Assembly: GCA_036399835.1 (NCBI GenBank)
Contig: DASWMI010000171.1
Coordinates: forward strand, 1 to 21,650
Length of the DNA: 21,650 nucleotides
Direction: 5' to 3'
Origin: DASYML01 sp036399835
GTDB taxonomy: Bacteria > Acidobacteriota > Blastocatellia > Pyrinomonadales > Pyrinomonadaceae
The translations under genes and the position numbers were made by a program. Below, in pieces: positions 12,705 through 20,785 of the stretch. Each line of letters begins with the position of its first letter. Position 1 is the stretch's first letter. The notes under the pieces were generated by a model, which did no database searches, was not told the origin of the DNA, and saw only the letters and a list, made by a program, of their open reading frames with translations.

Positions 12705-14645
12705 TTAACGCGAGAGCAGTGTGCCAACGTAGGTCAACAGCTCGTTGGCGCAGACGGGGCAGTAGCCGTGCTCTTTGACGAGGCGGTCCACCACTTCGTT
12801 GATGCGCCGTAGCTGGTCCGGGTCAGGCGTCTTGGCGGAGGTCGTAATCTTCACCACGTCTTTGAGGTCCGCGAAGATTTTCTTCTCGATGGCCTCCTTC
12901 AGTCGCTCGTGCGAGTTGTATTCAAAGGAGCGGCCCTTGCGCGCATAGGAAGAGATGCGTATCAGAATCTCCTGGCGGAAAGTGTTCTTCGCGTTATCAG
13001 AGATGCCTATCTGCTCTTCGATGGAGCGCATGAGCTGCTCGTCCGGGTCCATCTCTTCTTCGGTGATGGGGTCTTTGATACGCTCCTTGTTGCAGTAGGC
13101 TTCGACGTTATCCAGGTAGTTGTTGCAAAGGGTTCGCGCCATCTCCTCGAAAGAGTAAACGAAGGCGCGCTGGATTTCGGTCTTCGCCAGCTCGTCATAC
13201 TCTTTACGTGCCAGCGAGATCATGTTCATGTAACGCTCGCGCTGGTCCGAAGAGATGCCCGTGTGCTGCTCGAAGCCGTCCTTGATGGCGCGCAGGGCGT
13301 CAATCGGATTGATGCAGGTCGCGCCGTCGCGGACCAGTGCCGAAGAGAGGCGATTGATGATGTAACGCGGGCTGATGCCGTCCATCCCCTCGCGTATGGC
13401 CTCTTCTTTCAGCTCGCGCACGTCCTTAGACTTGTAGCCTTCCACATCCTCGCCGTCGTAAAGCTTCATCTTCTTGACGATGTCAACGTTCTGGCGTTTG
13501 GGTTCTTCGAGGCGAGTCATGACGGCGAACATCGCCGCGACCTTCAGCGTGTTGGGCGCGATGTGTACGCTGCGCATGGCTTCGGACTGCCTGAGAAGCT
13601 TGTCGTAGATACGCTCTTCCTGCGAGACGCGCAGGTTGTAAGGCACGCGGACCAGGATGATGCGGTCTTGCAGGGCTTCGGATTTACGATTGCCTGCAAA
13701 CGAGATGTACTCGTTCTCGTTGGTATGAGAGACGATCACTTCGTCGGCGTAGATCATGGCGAAGCGCCCCGTCTTGATGCTCTGCTCCTGCGAGAGCGTG
13801 AGCAGGCTGTAGAGGAATTTTTCATCCACCTTGAGCATCTCGACGAATTCCATCAGACCGCGGTTGGCGATGTTCAGCTCGCCGTCGAAGCGATAGGCGC
13901 GCGGGTCCGATTCGACGCCGACTTCGCCAATGGTCGAAAGATCAATCGAGCCTGTCAGCTCCGTGATGTCCTGCGATTTCGGGTCTGAAGGAGCAAACGT
14001 GCCGATGCCTATACGTTCTTTTTCCGAGAAGAGCATACGCTGCACGCGCACATCCTCGTGGCGACCGCCGTAGGTGTGGTCCAGCGCGTAGCGGCATTGC
14101 GGGCATAGCTCACCTTCTATGTAGATGCCGTAATGCTTCTCGATTTCGGCGCGCAGCTCCTGCGGGATGAGATGGAGCGGCTCTTCGTGCATCGGGCAAT
14201 CCTTGATGGCAAAGACAGCTCCCTCTTCCATTCTGGTCCACTGTTCAAGCCCGCGCTTGAGCATCGTCACGATGGTTGATTTGCCGCCGCCGACAGGACC
14301 CATCAGGAGCAGGATGCGCTTTCTGACTTCCAGACGCTGCGCCGCCGATTTGAAATACTCGACGATCCGTGCAATCGGCTCTTCAATGCCGAACAGCTCC
14401 GAGGCAAAGAAGTTGTAACGCGCCACCTCGTCGCGCGTGCCCTCGTTCAATTTCTCTATGCCAGCGGCGTGGACCATGTCGTTGATGCGCGCGTGCGAAA
14501 GCTGGGCCAGTCGCGGATTCTGCGTGACCAGCTCGAAATAGTCGCGGAAAGAGCCTTCCCAACGCAGCGCCTCCGTTTCCCGGCGCAAGCTTTCGAGACG
14601 CTCGCTGATGTCGAATTTATGATTTTTGCCATCCTGCTCTTGCAT
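12705..14645 (-). CDS. prkA: PrkA family serine protein kinase
   Basis: A cytoplasmic AAA+-like protein with kinase (and in some reports protease) activity, linked to stress, stationary phase and, in Bacillus, sporulation. 646 residues, the usual length. The PrkA AAA part (about 20-400) holds the Walker A GPVGGGKST (116-124). Other family segments are KDCPMHEEPLHLIP and CPQCRYALDH (C181, C184). The C-terminal PrkA kinase-like domain spans about 420-640 and ends with CPVCANELL (C629, C632); the two cysteine pairs suggest a zinc site. First gene of the minus-strand block that continues through KOW, hydrolase, yeaH, the small ORF and spoVR. Its leader may be long and contains a large hairpin. 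The Shine-Dalgarno is poor. Confidence 0.95.
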   Translation of the reverse strand: MQEQDGKNHKFDISERLESLRRETEALRWEGSFRDYFELVTQNPRLAQLSHARINDMVHAAGIEKLNEGTRDEVARYNFFASELFGIEEPIARIVEYFKSAAQRLEVRKRILLLMGPVGGGKSTIVTMLKRGLEQWTRMEEGAVFAIKDCPMHEEPLHLIPQELRAEIEKHYGIYIEGELCPQCRYALDHTYGGRHEDVRVQRMLFSEKERIGIGTFAPSDPKSQDITELTGSIDLSTIGEVGVESDPRAYRFDGELNIANRGLMEFVEMLKVDEKFLYSLLTLSQEQSIKTGRFAMIYADEVIVSHTNENEYISFAGNRKSEALQDRIILVRVPYNLRVSQEERIYDKLLRQSEAMRSVHIAPNTLKVAAMFAVMTRLEEPKRQNVDIVKKMKLYDGEDVEGYKSKDVRELKEEAIREGMDGISPRYIINRLSSALVRDGATCINPIDALRAIKDGFEQHTGISSDQRERYMNMISLARKEYDELAKTEIQRAFVYSFEEMARTLCNNYLDNVEAYCNKERIKDPITEEEMDPDEQLMRSIEEQIGISDNAKNTFRQEILIRISSYARKGRSFEYNSHERLKEAIEKKIFADLKDVVKITTSAKTPDPDQLRRINEVVDRLVKEHGYCPVCANELLTYVGTLLSR

Positions 14646-14836
14646 AGCCTTGTCCGTACCTCATTGGCTTCGCGCGCATGTGGACGGCGTGCGGGAGAAC
14701 CCACGCCTGCCGGTCAAGCACCCGCGCCTTTCTGGACCTTTTGGAAAAGCGCCGCTGCCCCTTCAGGATTCGCCTCGAACTCTGCGCAAACGTCACGCGC
14801 GCGTTAAGCGTTCCGGCGCATCATTCGAGACGAGTT

Positions 14837-14934
14837 AAAAGTCCGAGAGTCTGGAGTCCGAGAGTCAAAAGCAAAAGAATTGCCTTTTAGCCTTTGACTC
14901 TCAGACTCCGGACTTTAGACTCTGAGACTTTTTT
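14837..14934. repeat. Large imperfect hairpin of GAGTC/GACTC words upstream of prkA
   Basis: The left arm (14837-14877) consists of AAAAGTCCGAGAGTC, then GGAGTCCGAGAGTC, then AAAAGCAAAAG. It pairs with the right arm (14884-14934) across a six-base loop, AATTGC, with a few mismatches and insertions. The right arm ends in a T-run on the plus strand, and the left arm gives GACTTTTAAC on the minus strand. It could terminate truB transcription or lie in the prkA leader. Confidence 0.8.
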
Positions 14935-15031
14935 CTTATCAATGATCCGTTGGTCTCTCTTAAAGCGGCTGGAAGGGAGCTTTTTTTCGAGAAGCGTTCC
15001 GCACGCGCGCCTTCTCTTGACTGCTGCGCTG

Positions 15032-15063
15032 ATTATAACACACGGCTCAAGGGGGCAAGTCAA
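15032..15063 (-). promoter_or_regulatory. Possible promoter of the prkA cluster
   Basis: On the minus strand TATAAT (15037-15032) is preceded by TTGACT (15063-15058) with 20 bases spacing, longer than ideal. An alternative -35, TTGCCC, would have 15. Transcription would begin near 15025, giving a leader of about 380 bases that includes the large hairpin. Confidence 0.35.
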
Positions 15064-15139
15064 TGTTTATTCCGAGGGTCGCGGGCCGATTTTGAATTTA
15101 AAGAGGCGTCACAACGTCCCTGATTTTCAAACCGCACCG

Positions 15140-16117
15140 CTACTCTTCTCCGGCGGCGAGAACGACGCGCGGGCGCAATCTCTCGCTCGCCGCCTCGTAA
15201 ACTCCGACCGCCATTAACTGACCCTGCTCATCAAAGAGCCGCACAGGCTCGCCGTCCTGCCAGTCATGGTCCGGGAAAGCGCCCGCGCCGAGCGCCATGC
15301 CGTGACGCACGCGGCGCGCATCCTCGCCGGTTAGATGCAGCGCGGGCAGCCTTGAGAGCGCCGCGCCCGGTGAAAGAATCAGGCCCGCCAGCCTTCCCGC
15401 CCCGGCTCTCTCTGCCAACTCTTCCAGCCTCGCCGCATCTTCAATCTTAAACTGGCCCGCGCGCGTGCGGCGCAAGAGAGAAAGGTGAGCCGCCGTCCCC
15501 AAGCTCCGGCCCAGGTCTTCTGCCAGGACGCGTATGTAGGTCCCTGCCGAACAGACCACGCGCAGGCCCATCTCGCGCGTCCCATCTTCTCTGCTCTTCA
15601 ACAACTCGCCTTCAATCTCCACCGCCTCAAGCTCATAAATCGTGACGGGCACGGCCCGCCGCTCAATCTCTTCGCCGCGCCGCGCCAGTTCGTAGAGCTT
15701 TTTCCCCGCGACCTTCTTCGCCGAATACATCGGCGGCATCTGCTCAGACTCTCCGCGCAGCCCCGCGAGCGCCGCTTCTATCTGCTCAAGACTCAAAGCC
15801 GCAGCCGCTTCGATGTCCGGCTTCGCGCCCGCCGCCGACTCGCTCTCGCCTGGCGCGAGGCGCGGCCTCCCCGTCGCGTCTCCCGTCTCTGTCGCATAGC
15901 CTAAGCGCACCACGGCTTGATACTCCTTCTCCGCGCCGCTCAAAAATTGTGCGAGCCGCGTGGCCCGCCCCACCAGCAGCACGAGCACCCCAGTCGCAAA
16001 CGGGTCAAGCGTCCCAGTGTGACCCACGCGCCGCTCGCCCAGAATACGACGCACGCGCGCCACCACATCATGAGACGTCAACCCCGCGGGCTTATCTATA
16101 ATGAGCACGCCGTCCAT
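15140..16117 (-). CDS. truB: tRNA pseudouridine-55 synthase
   Basis: Converts U55 of the T-loop of tRNAs to pseudouridine. 325 residues from ATG 16117. MDGVLIIDKPAGLTSHDVV opens the protein as in all TruB, followed by RVGHTGTLDPFATGVL with catalytic D38. Later come QMPPMYSAKKVAGKKLYELAR and VVCSAGTYIRVLAEDLG. The C-terminal PUA-like part (about 265-325) includes GMALGAG. An Ala/Glu-rich insertion (about 100-125) lengthens it slightly. The frame is open upstream to 16174, but those residues are encoded by the hairpin repeat, so 16117 is preferred. No Shine-Dalgarno is seen. In many genomes truB follows rbfA and precedes ribF or rpsO; none of these is here. Confidence 0.95.
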   Translation of the reverse strand: MDGVLIIDKPAGLTSHDVVARVRRILGERRVGHTGTLDPFATGVLVLLVGRATRLAQFLSGAEKEYQAVVRLGYATETGDATGRPRLAPGESESAAGAKPDIEAAAALSLEQIEAALAGLRGESEQMPPMYSAKKVAGKKLYELARRGEEIERRAVPVTIYELEAVEIEGELLKSREDGTREMGLRVVCSAGTYIRVLAEDLGRSLGTAAHLSLLRRTRAGQFKIEDAARLEELAERAGAGRLAGLILSPGAALSRLPALHLTGEDARRVRHGMALGAGAFPDHDWQDGEPVRLFDEQGQLMAVGVYEAASERLRPRVVLAAGEE

Positions 16118-16132
16118 AGAATTTTCGAGATG

Positions 16133-16251
16133 AGCCACCGCAGACACGGAGACACAGAGAGAGAGACAGAGCATAAGAAGGAAAGATGAGTTGAACAGTC
16201 TTATAAAATTCTAATTTAGCTTCTCTCTGTGTCTCCGTGCCTGCGGTGGCT
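16133..16251. repeat. Long near-perfect inverted repeat between truB and recX
   Basis: Bases 16133-16162 (AGCCACCGCAGACACGGAG, then ACACAGAGAGA) are the reverse complement of 16222-16251 with one difference in 30 (A to G, still a G-U pair in RNA). The arms are separated by 59 bases. The arms are made of GAGACAC/CACAGAG words. I have a memory of similar CTCTGTGTCTCCGTG words between genes of other environmental bacteria, but cannot confirm it here. Confidence 0.85.
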
Positions 16252-16321
16252 GACTTTCGGGTTTTGAGACTTTCCGCTCTTCCATCTTAAATTTCAAATC
16301 TCGAATTGCATAGCTTTATCC

Positions 16322-16352
16322 AATCGCAAATCAAAAATCGAAAATCGCGAAT
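16322..16352. repeat. AATC-word low-complexity stretch upstream of recX
   Basis: AATCGCAAATC, AAAAATCG and AAAATCGCG follow one another, the same words as in the hairpin arm at 1235-1260. A partial complement lies at 16288-16310 (TTAAATTTCAAATC, then TCGAATTGC), so a weak hairpin is possible. The segment lies about 50 bases before the recX start. Confidence 0.5.
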
Positions 16353-16401
16353 TCCCTCCGGTTTGCCAGTCGCTTTCTCGTTGCGTTAGAGTAATTTCGT
16401 T

Positions 16402-16995
16402 GTGCGAAAGAGGAGTTGGAAATCAAAACCGAGGCGGCAGGAGGATGCTGAGTCTTCGGAGAAACCGCCGCGCCCGCTGGACCCGGAAAAGGCCCGCACG
16501 CGGACGATGCAGCGCGCGGCCAAGCTGCTCGCAGCCAAGCCTCGCTCGATTGCGGAGCTGCGCGAGCGGCTGCTTGAAAAGCAGTGGACCAACGAGGCGG
16601 CTGTTGATGAGGTGATTGCCAAACTGAGCGAATACGGCTATCTCAATGACGAGCGTTTCGCCTTTAGCTTTGCTTCCTACAAAGTGCGGCAAAAGCCCGT
16701 GGGCCGACAGCGTCTGCAACGCGATTTGAAGCTCAAGAAGATTGACAAAGAAACTGCTGACGAGGCGCTGAGGCTCGTTTTTGACGAAACGCCCGAAGCG
16801 GAGTTGATAGACCGTGCGATAGAAAAGCGCACGCGGCTGCGCGGTCGCCCATCTACGCGCGCAGAGACCAAGAGCCTCTTCGACCACCTGCTGCGGCAGG
16901 GCTTCTCCTATGAGCTGGTCTCGCAAAAGGTGCGTGCCCTCGCCAGCGCGGATTTTGATGAAGAGGATGCTTCAGCCGATACAGAGTCAGGCTGA
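16402..16995 (+). CDS. recX: Regulatory protein RecX
   Basis: RecX binds RecA filaments and limits recombination and SOS activity. 197 residues from GTG 16402. A basic, charged leader of about 35 residues precedes the three tandem three-helix RecX repeats: RAAKLLAAKPRSIAELRERLLEK opens the first, LSEYGYLNDERFA and the KPVGRQRLQRDLKLKKI stretch form the middle, and LFDHLLRQGFSYELVSQKV ends the third. The tail is acidic (DFDEEDASADTESG). The start is uncertain: ATG 16507 would begin at the first repeat, but the GTG gives a frame open through the basic leader. No recA is in view; alaS follows, a gene pair (recA/recX/alaS) seen in many bacteria. Confidence 0.9.
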   Translation: MRKRSWKSKPRRQEDAESSEKPPRPLDPEKARTRTMQRAAKLLAAKPRSIAELRERLLEKQWTNEAAVDEVIAKLSEYGYLNDERFAFSFASYKVRQKPVGRQRLQRDLKLKKIDKETADEALRLVFDETPEAELIDRAIEKRTRLRGRPSTRAETKSLFDHLLRQGFSYELVSQKVRALASADFDEEDASADTESG

Positions 16996-17168
16996 AGCAA
17001 GAAGCCTGCCGACCCCTCATCTCTGGTCCAGTTCTCACCGGTCCACGCATACTGTCCCCAAGCTCCTCCCTGCCGAAGTTGATTTTTAGCTTTCCGGCGT
17101 TGTTTCGCTGATGCGCTCTACGCGTGTTAAACTTGATGTTTATGTTAAAGGGTTAGGATTTGACCGAG

Positions 17169-19889
17169 ATGAATAAAATGACAGGAAACGAGATTAGACA
17201 GGCATTTTTGGATTACTTCGAGCAGCGCGGACATCGCGTTGTGCGCTCAAGCCCGTTGCTTCCGGCCAACGACCCGACGCTGCTTTTTACTAACGCCGGG
17301 ATGAACCAGTTTAAGGATGTCTTTCTGGGTCTTGAAAAGCGCGATTATGTGCGCGCGGTCTCTTCGCAGAAGTGCGTCCGCGCGGGCGGCAAACACAACG
17401 ACCTCGACGAGGTTGGCAGGACGGCTCGCCATCATACCTTCTTCGAGATGCTCGGCAATTTCTCCTTCGGCGATTACTTCAAGCGCGAAGCCATACAGTA
17501 TGCCTGGGATTTTCTGGTCCACCAGCTCAAGCTAGACCCCGAAAGGATGTGGTTTACGGTCTTCGCTGGCGACGATGAAGTCGGGGCTGATGATGAATCC
17601 GCCGCGCTCTGGGTGGAAGCAGGTGCGCGCCCCGAGCGTGTTCTTCGTTTTGGACGCAAAGACAATTTCTGGCAGATGGCGGAGACTGGACCATGCGGCC
17701 CGAACTCTGAGATCAACTATTACCTCGGCGAGCATCCGGAAGACCCTGAGTTTAATCGAGCCGATCTGGTCAACGGGCCGGGCGATACGACGATGGAGAT
17801 TTGGAATCTGGTCTTTATGCAGTACAACCGCGTAGAGACTGGTCCAGGCCAGTACAGGCTTGAGCCGCTGCCCGCGCCATCGGTTGATACGGGCGCAGGG
17901 CTGGAACGCCTCGCCGTCGTTCTTCAGGATGTTAAGTCGAACTACGACACGGACCTCATCCGCCCGATTACGGAATTTATAGCGCAGCTCTCAAGCAGAG
18001 TTTATGACCCGGAATCGCAGGAAGGCTTTGCCATGCGCGTCATCGCGGACCACGCGCGCACGACGGCCTTTGCCATCGCCGACGGCATCCTGCCCGGCAA
18101 CGAGGGGCGCAACTACGTCCTGCGCAAGATCATGCGTCGCGCCATCTATCATGGCCGCCACGCGCTCCAACTCAATGATGCCTTTTTTTACAAGGTGACG
18201 GAATTCGTCGTCGAGCAGATGCACGCGGCCTATCCGGAGTTGTTGGCCTCGCGTGAATTCATAGAGCGCATGGTCCGGCTGGAAGAAGAACGCTTCGGCT
18301 CTACTCTCACAGTCGGGTTGCAAAAGCTCGACGCGCTCTTCTCCGTCACGAATGAAGGCCGGATGCCCGACTACAAAGAACTCGCGCGTCTCTACGACAC
18401 CTTCGGCACGCCGCGCGATCTTGTACGCGTCTCTCTGGAAGAACGCGGCTTCGAGCTTGAAGAGTCTGCCTTCAATGAATCTTTTGACGCGGCCCTCAGA
18501 GAGATGCAGCAGACCGGCGCTCGCGCACACGAGGATGCGCGCGCCAAAGCCAGACCTGTTTATGCCTCTGTCTTCGAGCGCGTTGGCACGAGCGAGTTTA
18601 CAGGTTACGAGGAGACGCGTACTGATGGAGCGCGCGTCGTCGCGCTCGTGAAGGGCGATGAAGAAGTAGCTGAATTGAACGAAGGCGACGAAGGCGAGGC
18701 TATTCTTGACCGCACACCATTCTACGCGGAATCCGGCGGGCAGGTCGGCGACACCGGCAGCTTCATCACAGGCAGCGTGTACGCAGTCGTCAACGATACT
18801 GTCTCGCCCTTGAGCGGGCTGATCGTTCATCGCGTCGCGGTTGAGCGCGGCGCTTTGCGCGTCGGGCAGGAAATCACCGCGCAGGTTGATACTGAGAAGC
18901 GCGATGCGACGCGACGCAATCACACGGCGACGCACCTTATGCACGCGGCGCTGCGCGAAGTCCTCGGCGCGCACGTCAAGCAAGCAGGCTCTGTCGTCGC
19001 GCCTAACTATCTGCGCTTCGACTTTACGCATTACCAGCCCCTGACGCGCGACGAGGTGGCCGAGATAGAGCGTCTGGTCAATTATCACATCCTGCGTAAT
19101 GAGCGCGTGCAGACGGACGAGCTACCGCTTGAAGAGGCCATGCGTTCGGGCGCGATGGCGCTGTTTGGTGAAAAATATGCGGAGAAGGTGCGCGTGCTGT
19201 CAGTGCCGGGCGTGTCGGGCGATGCCTTCTCGAAAGAGCTGTGCGGCGGCACGCACGTTCGCGCGACGGGCGACATCGGACTCTTCAAGATTGTCAGCGA
19301 CGAGTCCATAGCTTCGGGCACGCGCCGCATCAGGGCCGTGACGGGCGCGGACGCGCTCTCGCGTTTTCAGGAGACGGAAGCCCTTGTGGACCAGTTGACG
19401 GGCGAGCTGCGCATCTCGCGTCATGACCTGCCCGTGACGATCGGGCGGCTTCAGGAAGAACTGAAGAAGGCGCGGCGTGAAGCAGACGAGCTGCGTTTGA
19501 AGCTGGCGAGCGGCGGCGGCGCTCAGACCTCATCAAACGGCGACGAAGCGCGCGAGGTCAAGGGAGGCGTGCGCGTGCTGGCGCGCGAGGCGAGCGGGCT
19601 TGATGCGGCAGGCATGCGACAGCTTTCGGATAGGCTGCTGGCGCAGGTCAAATCCGGCATTGTCGTGCTCGGTCGCAGCAATGAAGGTAAGGTCTCGCTC
19701 ATCGTCCGTACTTCGCCGGACCTCTTGAAGCGTGTCCCTGCGGGACAGGTCATCAAAGAGCTTGCGCCCATCATCGGCGGGCGCGGCGGCGGTAAGCCCG
19801 ACATGGCAGAAGGCGGCGGCTCGCAGCCCGAAAAACTAAAGGAAGCCCTCGAAGCAAGCTACGGCGTTGTCGAACGCCTCCTCGGGTAA
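17169..19889 (+). CDS. alaS: Alanine-tRNA ligase
   Basis: Charges tRNA-Ala with alanine and edits mischarged serine or glycine. 906 residues from ATG 17169. The class II catalytic domain begins FLDYFEQRGHRVV and contains LLFTNAGMNQFKD and HHTFFEMLGNFSFGDYF. The tRNA-recognition domain follows, then the editing domain with its zinc ligands HTATHLMH (about 585) and CGGTH (about 691). A coiled-coil segment and the C-Ala/DHHA1 domain close it, with GGRGGGKPDMAEGGG near 870. The TTG at 17160 lies directly against AGGA and is too close, whereas ATG 17169 has about ten bases spacing, so I take the latter. It follows recX by 173 bases and is closed by a very strong terminator. Confidence 0.97.
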   Translation: MNKMTGNEIRQAFLDYFEQRGHRVVRSSPLLPANDPTLLFTNAGMNQFKDVFLGLEKRDYVRAVSSQKCVRAGGKHNDLDEVGRTARHHTFFEMLGNFSFGDYFKREAIQYAWDFLVHQLKLDPERMWFTVFAGDDEVGADDESAALWVEAGARPERVLRFGRKDNFWQMAETGPCGPNSEINYYLGEHPEDPEFNRADLVNGPGDTTMEIWNLVFMQYNRVETGPGQYRLEPLPAPSVDTGAGLERLAVVLQDVKSNYDTDLIRPITEFIAQLSSRVYDPESQEGFAMRVIADHARTTAFAIADGILPGNEGRNYVLRKIMRRAIYHGRHALQLNDAFFYKVTEFVVEQMHAAYPELLASREFIERMVRLEEERFGSTLTVGLQKLDALFSVTNEGRMPDYKELARLYDTFGTPRDLVRVSLEERGFELEESAFNESFDAALREMQQTGARAHEDARAKARPVYASVFERVGTSEFTGYEETRTDGARVVALVKGDEEVAELNEGDEGEAILDRTPFYAESGGQVGDTGSFITGSVYAVVNDTVSPLSGLIVHRVAVERGALRVGQEITAQVDTEKRDATRRNHTATHLMHAALREVLGAHVKQAGSVVAPNYLRFDFTHYQPLTRDEVAEIERLVNYHILRNERVQTDELPLEEAMRSGAMALFGEKYAEKVRVLSVPGVSGDAFSKELCGGTHVRATGDIGLFKIVSDESIASGTRRIRAVTGADALSRFQETEALVDQLTGELRISRHDLPVTIGRLQEELKKARREADELRLKLASGGGAQTSSNGDEAREVKGGVRVLAREASGLDAAGMRQLSDRLLAQVKSGIVVLGRSNEGKVSLIVRTSPDLLKRVPAGQVIKELAPIIGGRGGGKPDMAEGGGSQPEKLKEALEASYGVVERLLG

Positions 19890-19957
19890 GCTTGCCGCCC
19901 AAGGGCAAAAGCTTATCGGAGAAGAGGCGAACATTCTCCTCTCATCCTCCGAATGCG

Positions 19958-20009
19958 AAAAGCGATTGAGCGTGTCTCTTCTATTTGAGAGACGCGCTCA
20001 ATCGCTTTT
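19958..20009 (+). terminator. Very strong intrinsic terminator after alaS
   Basis: AAAAGCGATTGAGCGTGTCTC (from 19958) pairs with its complement ending in GCTTTT at 20009 over about 22 bases with a single G-U pair, around a loop of six to eight bases. It then reads ACTTTATC. The A-run and T-run at the two ends make it work on either strand, which suits the convergent gene ending at 20073. Confidence 0.92.
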
Positions 20010-20072
20010 ACTTTATCTCAATCCAGGGGAGAGCAGAGTTGCTCACGCCTTCGCGCAAGCCTTGCTCATGCC

Positions 20073-20426
20073 TTACATGGCTTTTTGCTTGTCCGTCAGC
20101 GTGATGCTCATCTTTTCGAGCGTGGCGCGATTGAGCGTGCCCGTTATCTTAATCCCCTCCGTCTGCTGGTATTGCTTCAATCCGGCACGTGTGCTGGCAT
20201 CGAGTTTCCCCGTCTGTTCCCCTTGATAGAAACCGCGCTGCTTGAGAATCGCCTGCGCCTGCTTAATCTGCTCCTTGCTGGCGCGAAAGATTGGGCCGCG
20301 CTTTTTCGTATTTGAATTTGTGCTCTGCGCGCTGGAGGTATTGGCCTGCGTTGGCCCGCATGGCGTGGCCCGGGCCACGGAAAAAGCACAGAGGATCGCC
20401 AGTGAGGCGGCAATTATTCTTTTCAT
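20073..20426 (-). CDS. Secreted peptidoglycan-binding-domain protein
   Basis: 117 residues. A clear signal peptide (MKRIIAASLAILCAFSVARA, likely cut after A20) precedes a Ser/Thr/Asn-rich linker (about 21-45). One PG_binding_1-type three-helix domain follows (about 52-108): KEQIKQAQAILKQRGFYQGE, then GKLDASTRAGLKQYQ and a TGTLNRATLEKM end. Such domains bind the peptide or glycan of the cell wall. There is no catalytic domain, so it is probably a wall-associated structural or regulatory protein. AAGGAG at ideal spacing precedes the ATG. It diverges from a lytic transglycosylase gene, so both may act in wall turnover. Confidence 0.88.
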   Translation of the reverse strand: MKRIIAASLAILCAFSVARATPCGPTQANTSSAQSTNSNTKKRGPIFRASKEQIKQAQAILKQRGFYQGEQTGKLDASTRAGLKQYQQTEGIKITGTLNRATLEKMSITLTDKQKAM

Positions 20427-20785
20427 TTTGTCTCCTTAGAGTGAGGCGCGCCGAAAGAGCGCGCGGGTTTATTGTGTGTGAGAAATAGAGATAAAGCCCT
20501 CGTATCATACTACCGCTGTCAAGACCCTGTGGGCTACCCGAGCAGATTTCGTTCGGCTCTCCGGCAGAAACCGGATGCCAACTTAAAACCCTGCATATAT
20601 TGAGATTAAACGGTTGTTATAAACTTGTTGTTATATTCCAACCCGCATGTTATGATCCGTAATGTCTTTGAGGGCAGCGCTTTTCGGCGCTCCTCTTGAG
20701 GCTTCAACAACCCACTGCTCCACTTCACTTCAAGCGCCCCGCCTGGGGCAGTTGCCATTATCGAATCCAGAACTTGGTGAGTAGC
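20427..20785. other. Divergent control region of two cell-wall genes
   Basis: 359 bases without a gene. For the minus-strand gene, a TATGAT (complement of 20504-20509) is visible, but the TTGACA near it is only seven bases away. Two small hairpins occur near 20540-20574, including CCGG-cagaaa-CCGG (20561-20574). The plus-strand promoter is at 20628-20656. Directly at the expected transcript start is a hairpin GAGG-gc-AGCGC/GCGCTCCTC (20670-20695), and further on GCCCC/GGGGC (about 20735-20751). I recognise no known riboswitch. Confidence 0.5.
20628..20656 (+). promoter_or_regulatory. Sigma70-type promoter of the lytic transglycosylase gene
   Basis: TTGTTA (20628-20633) and TATGAT (20651-20656) are separated by exactly 17 bases, within an AT-rich stretch. 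Transcription would begin near 20663, leaving a structured leader of about 120 bases before the ATG at 20786. Confidence 0.6.

Larger units (their letters stand above)
14646..15139. other. Intergenic region between truB end and prkA start
   Basis: 494 bases. Short open frames here (for example plus 14894-15217) lack any domain and have unlikely composition, so I call no gene. The region holds the large hairpin at 14837-14934 and a possible minus-strand promoter at 15032-15063. It also holds a T-tract, TTTTTTT, near 14981-14987. It is the likely control region of the prkA cluster. Confidence 0.6.

Noticed and set aside
14894..15217. 107-residue plus-strand frame in the truB-prkA gap
   Set aside because: It begins inside the hairpin arm, overlaps the truB 3' end and shows no domain or ribosome site.
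16118..16174. N-terminal extension of TruB (MLCLSLCVSVSAVAH...)
   Set aside because: It is encoded by the GAGACAC-word hairpin arm, and the family begins at MDGVLIIDKP, so the true start is 16117.
20504..20522. TTGACA and TATGAT on the minus strand before the peptidoglycan-binding gene
   Set aside because: They are only seven bases apart, too close to form one promoter.
20735..20752. CCGCCTGGG word, as in the ZTP (pfl) riboswitch
   Set aside because: The other conserved half of that riboswitch is missing upstream; the word is part of a simple GCCCC/GGGGC hairpin.
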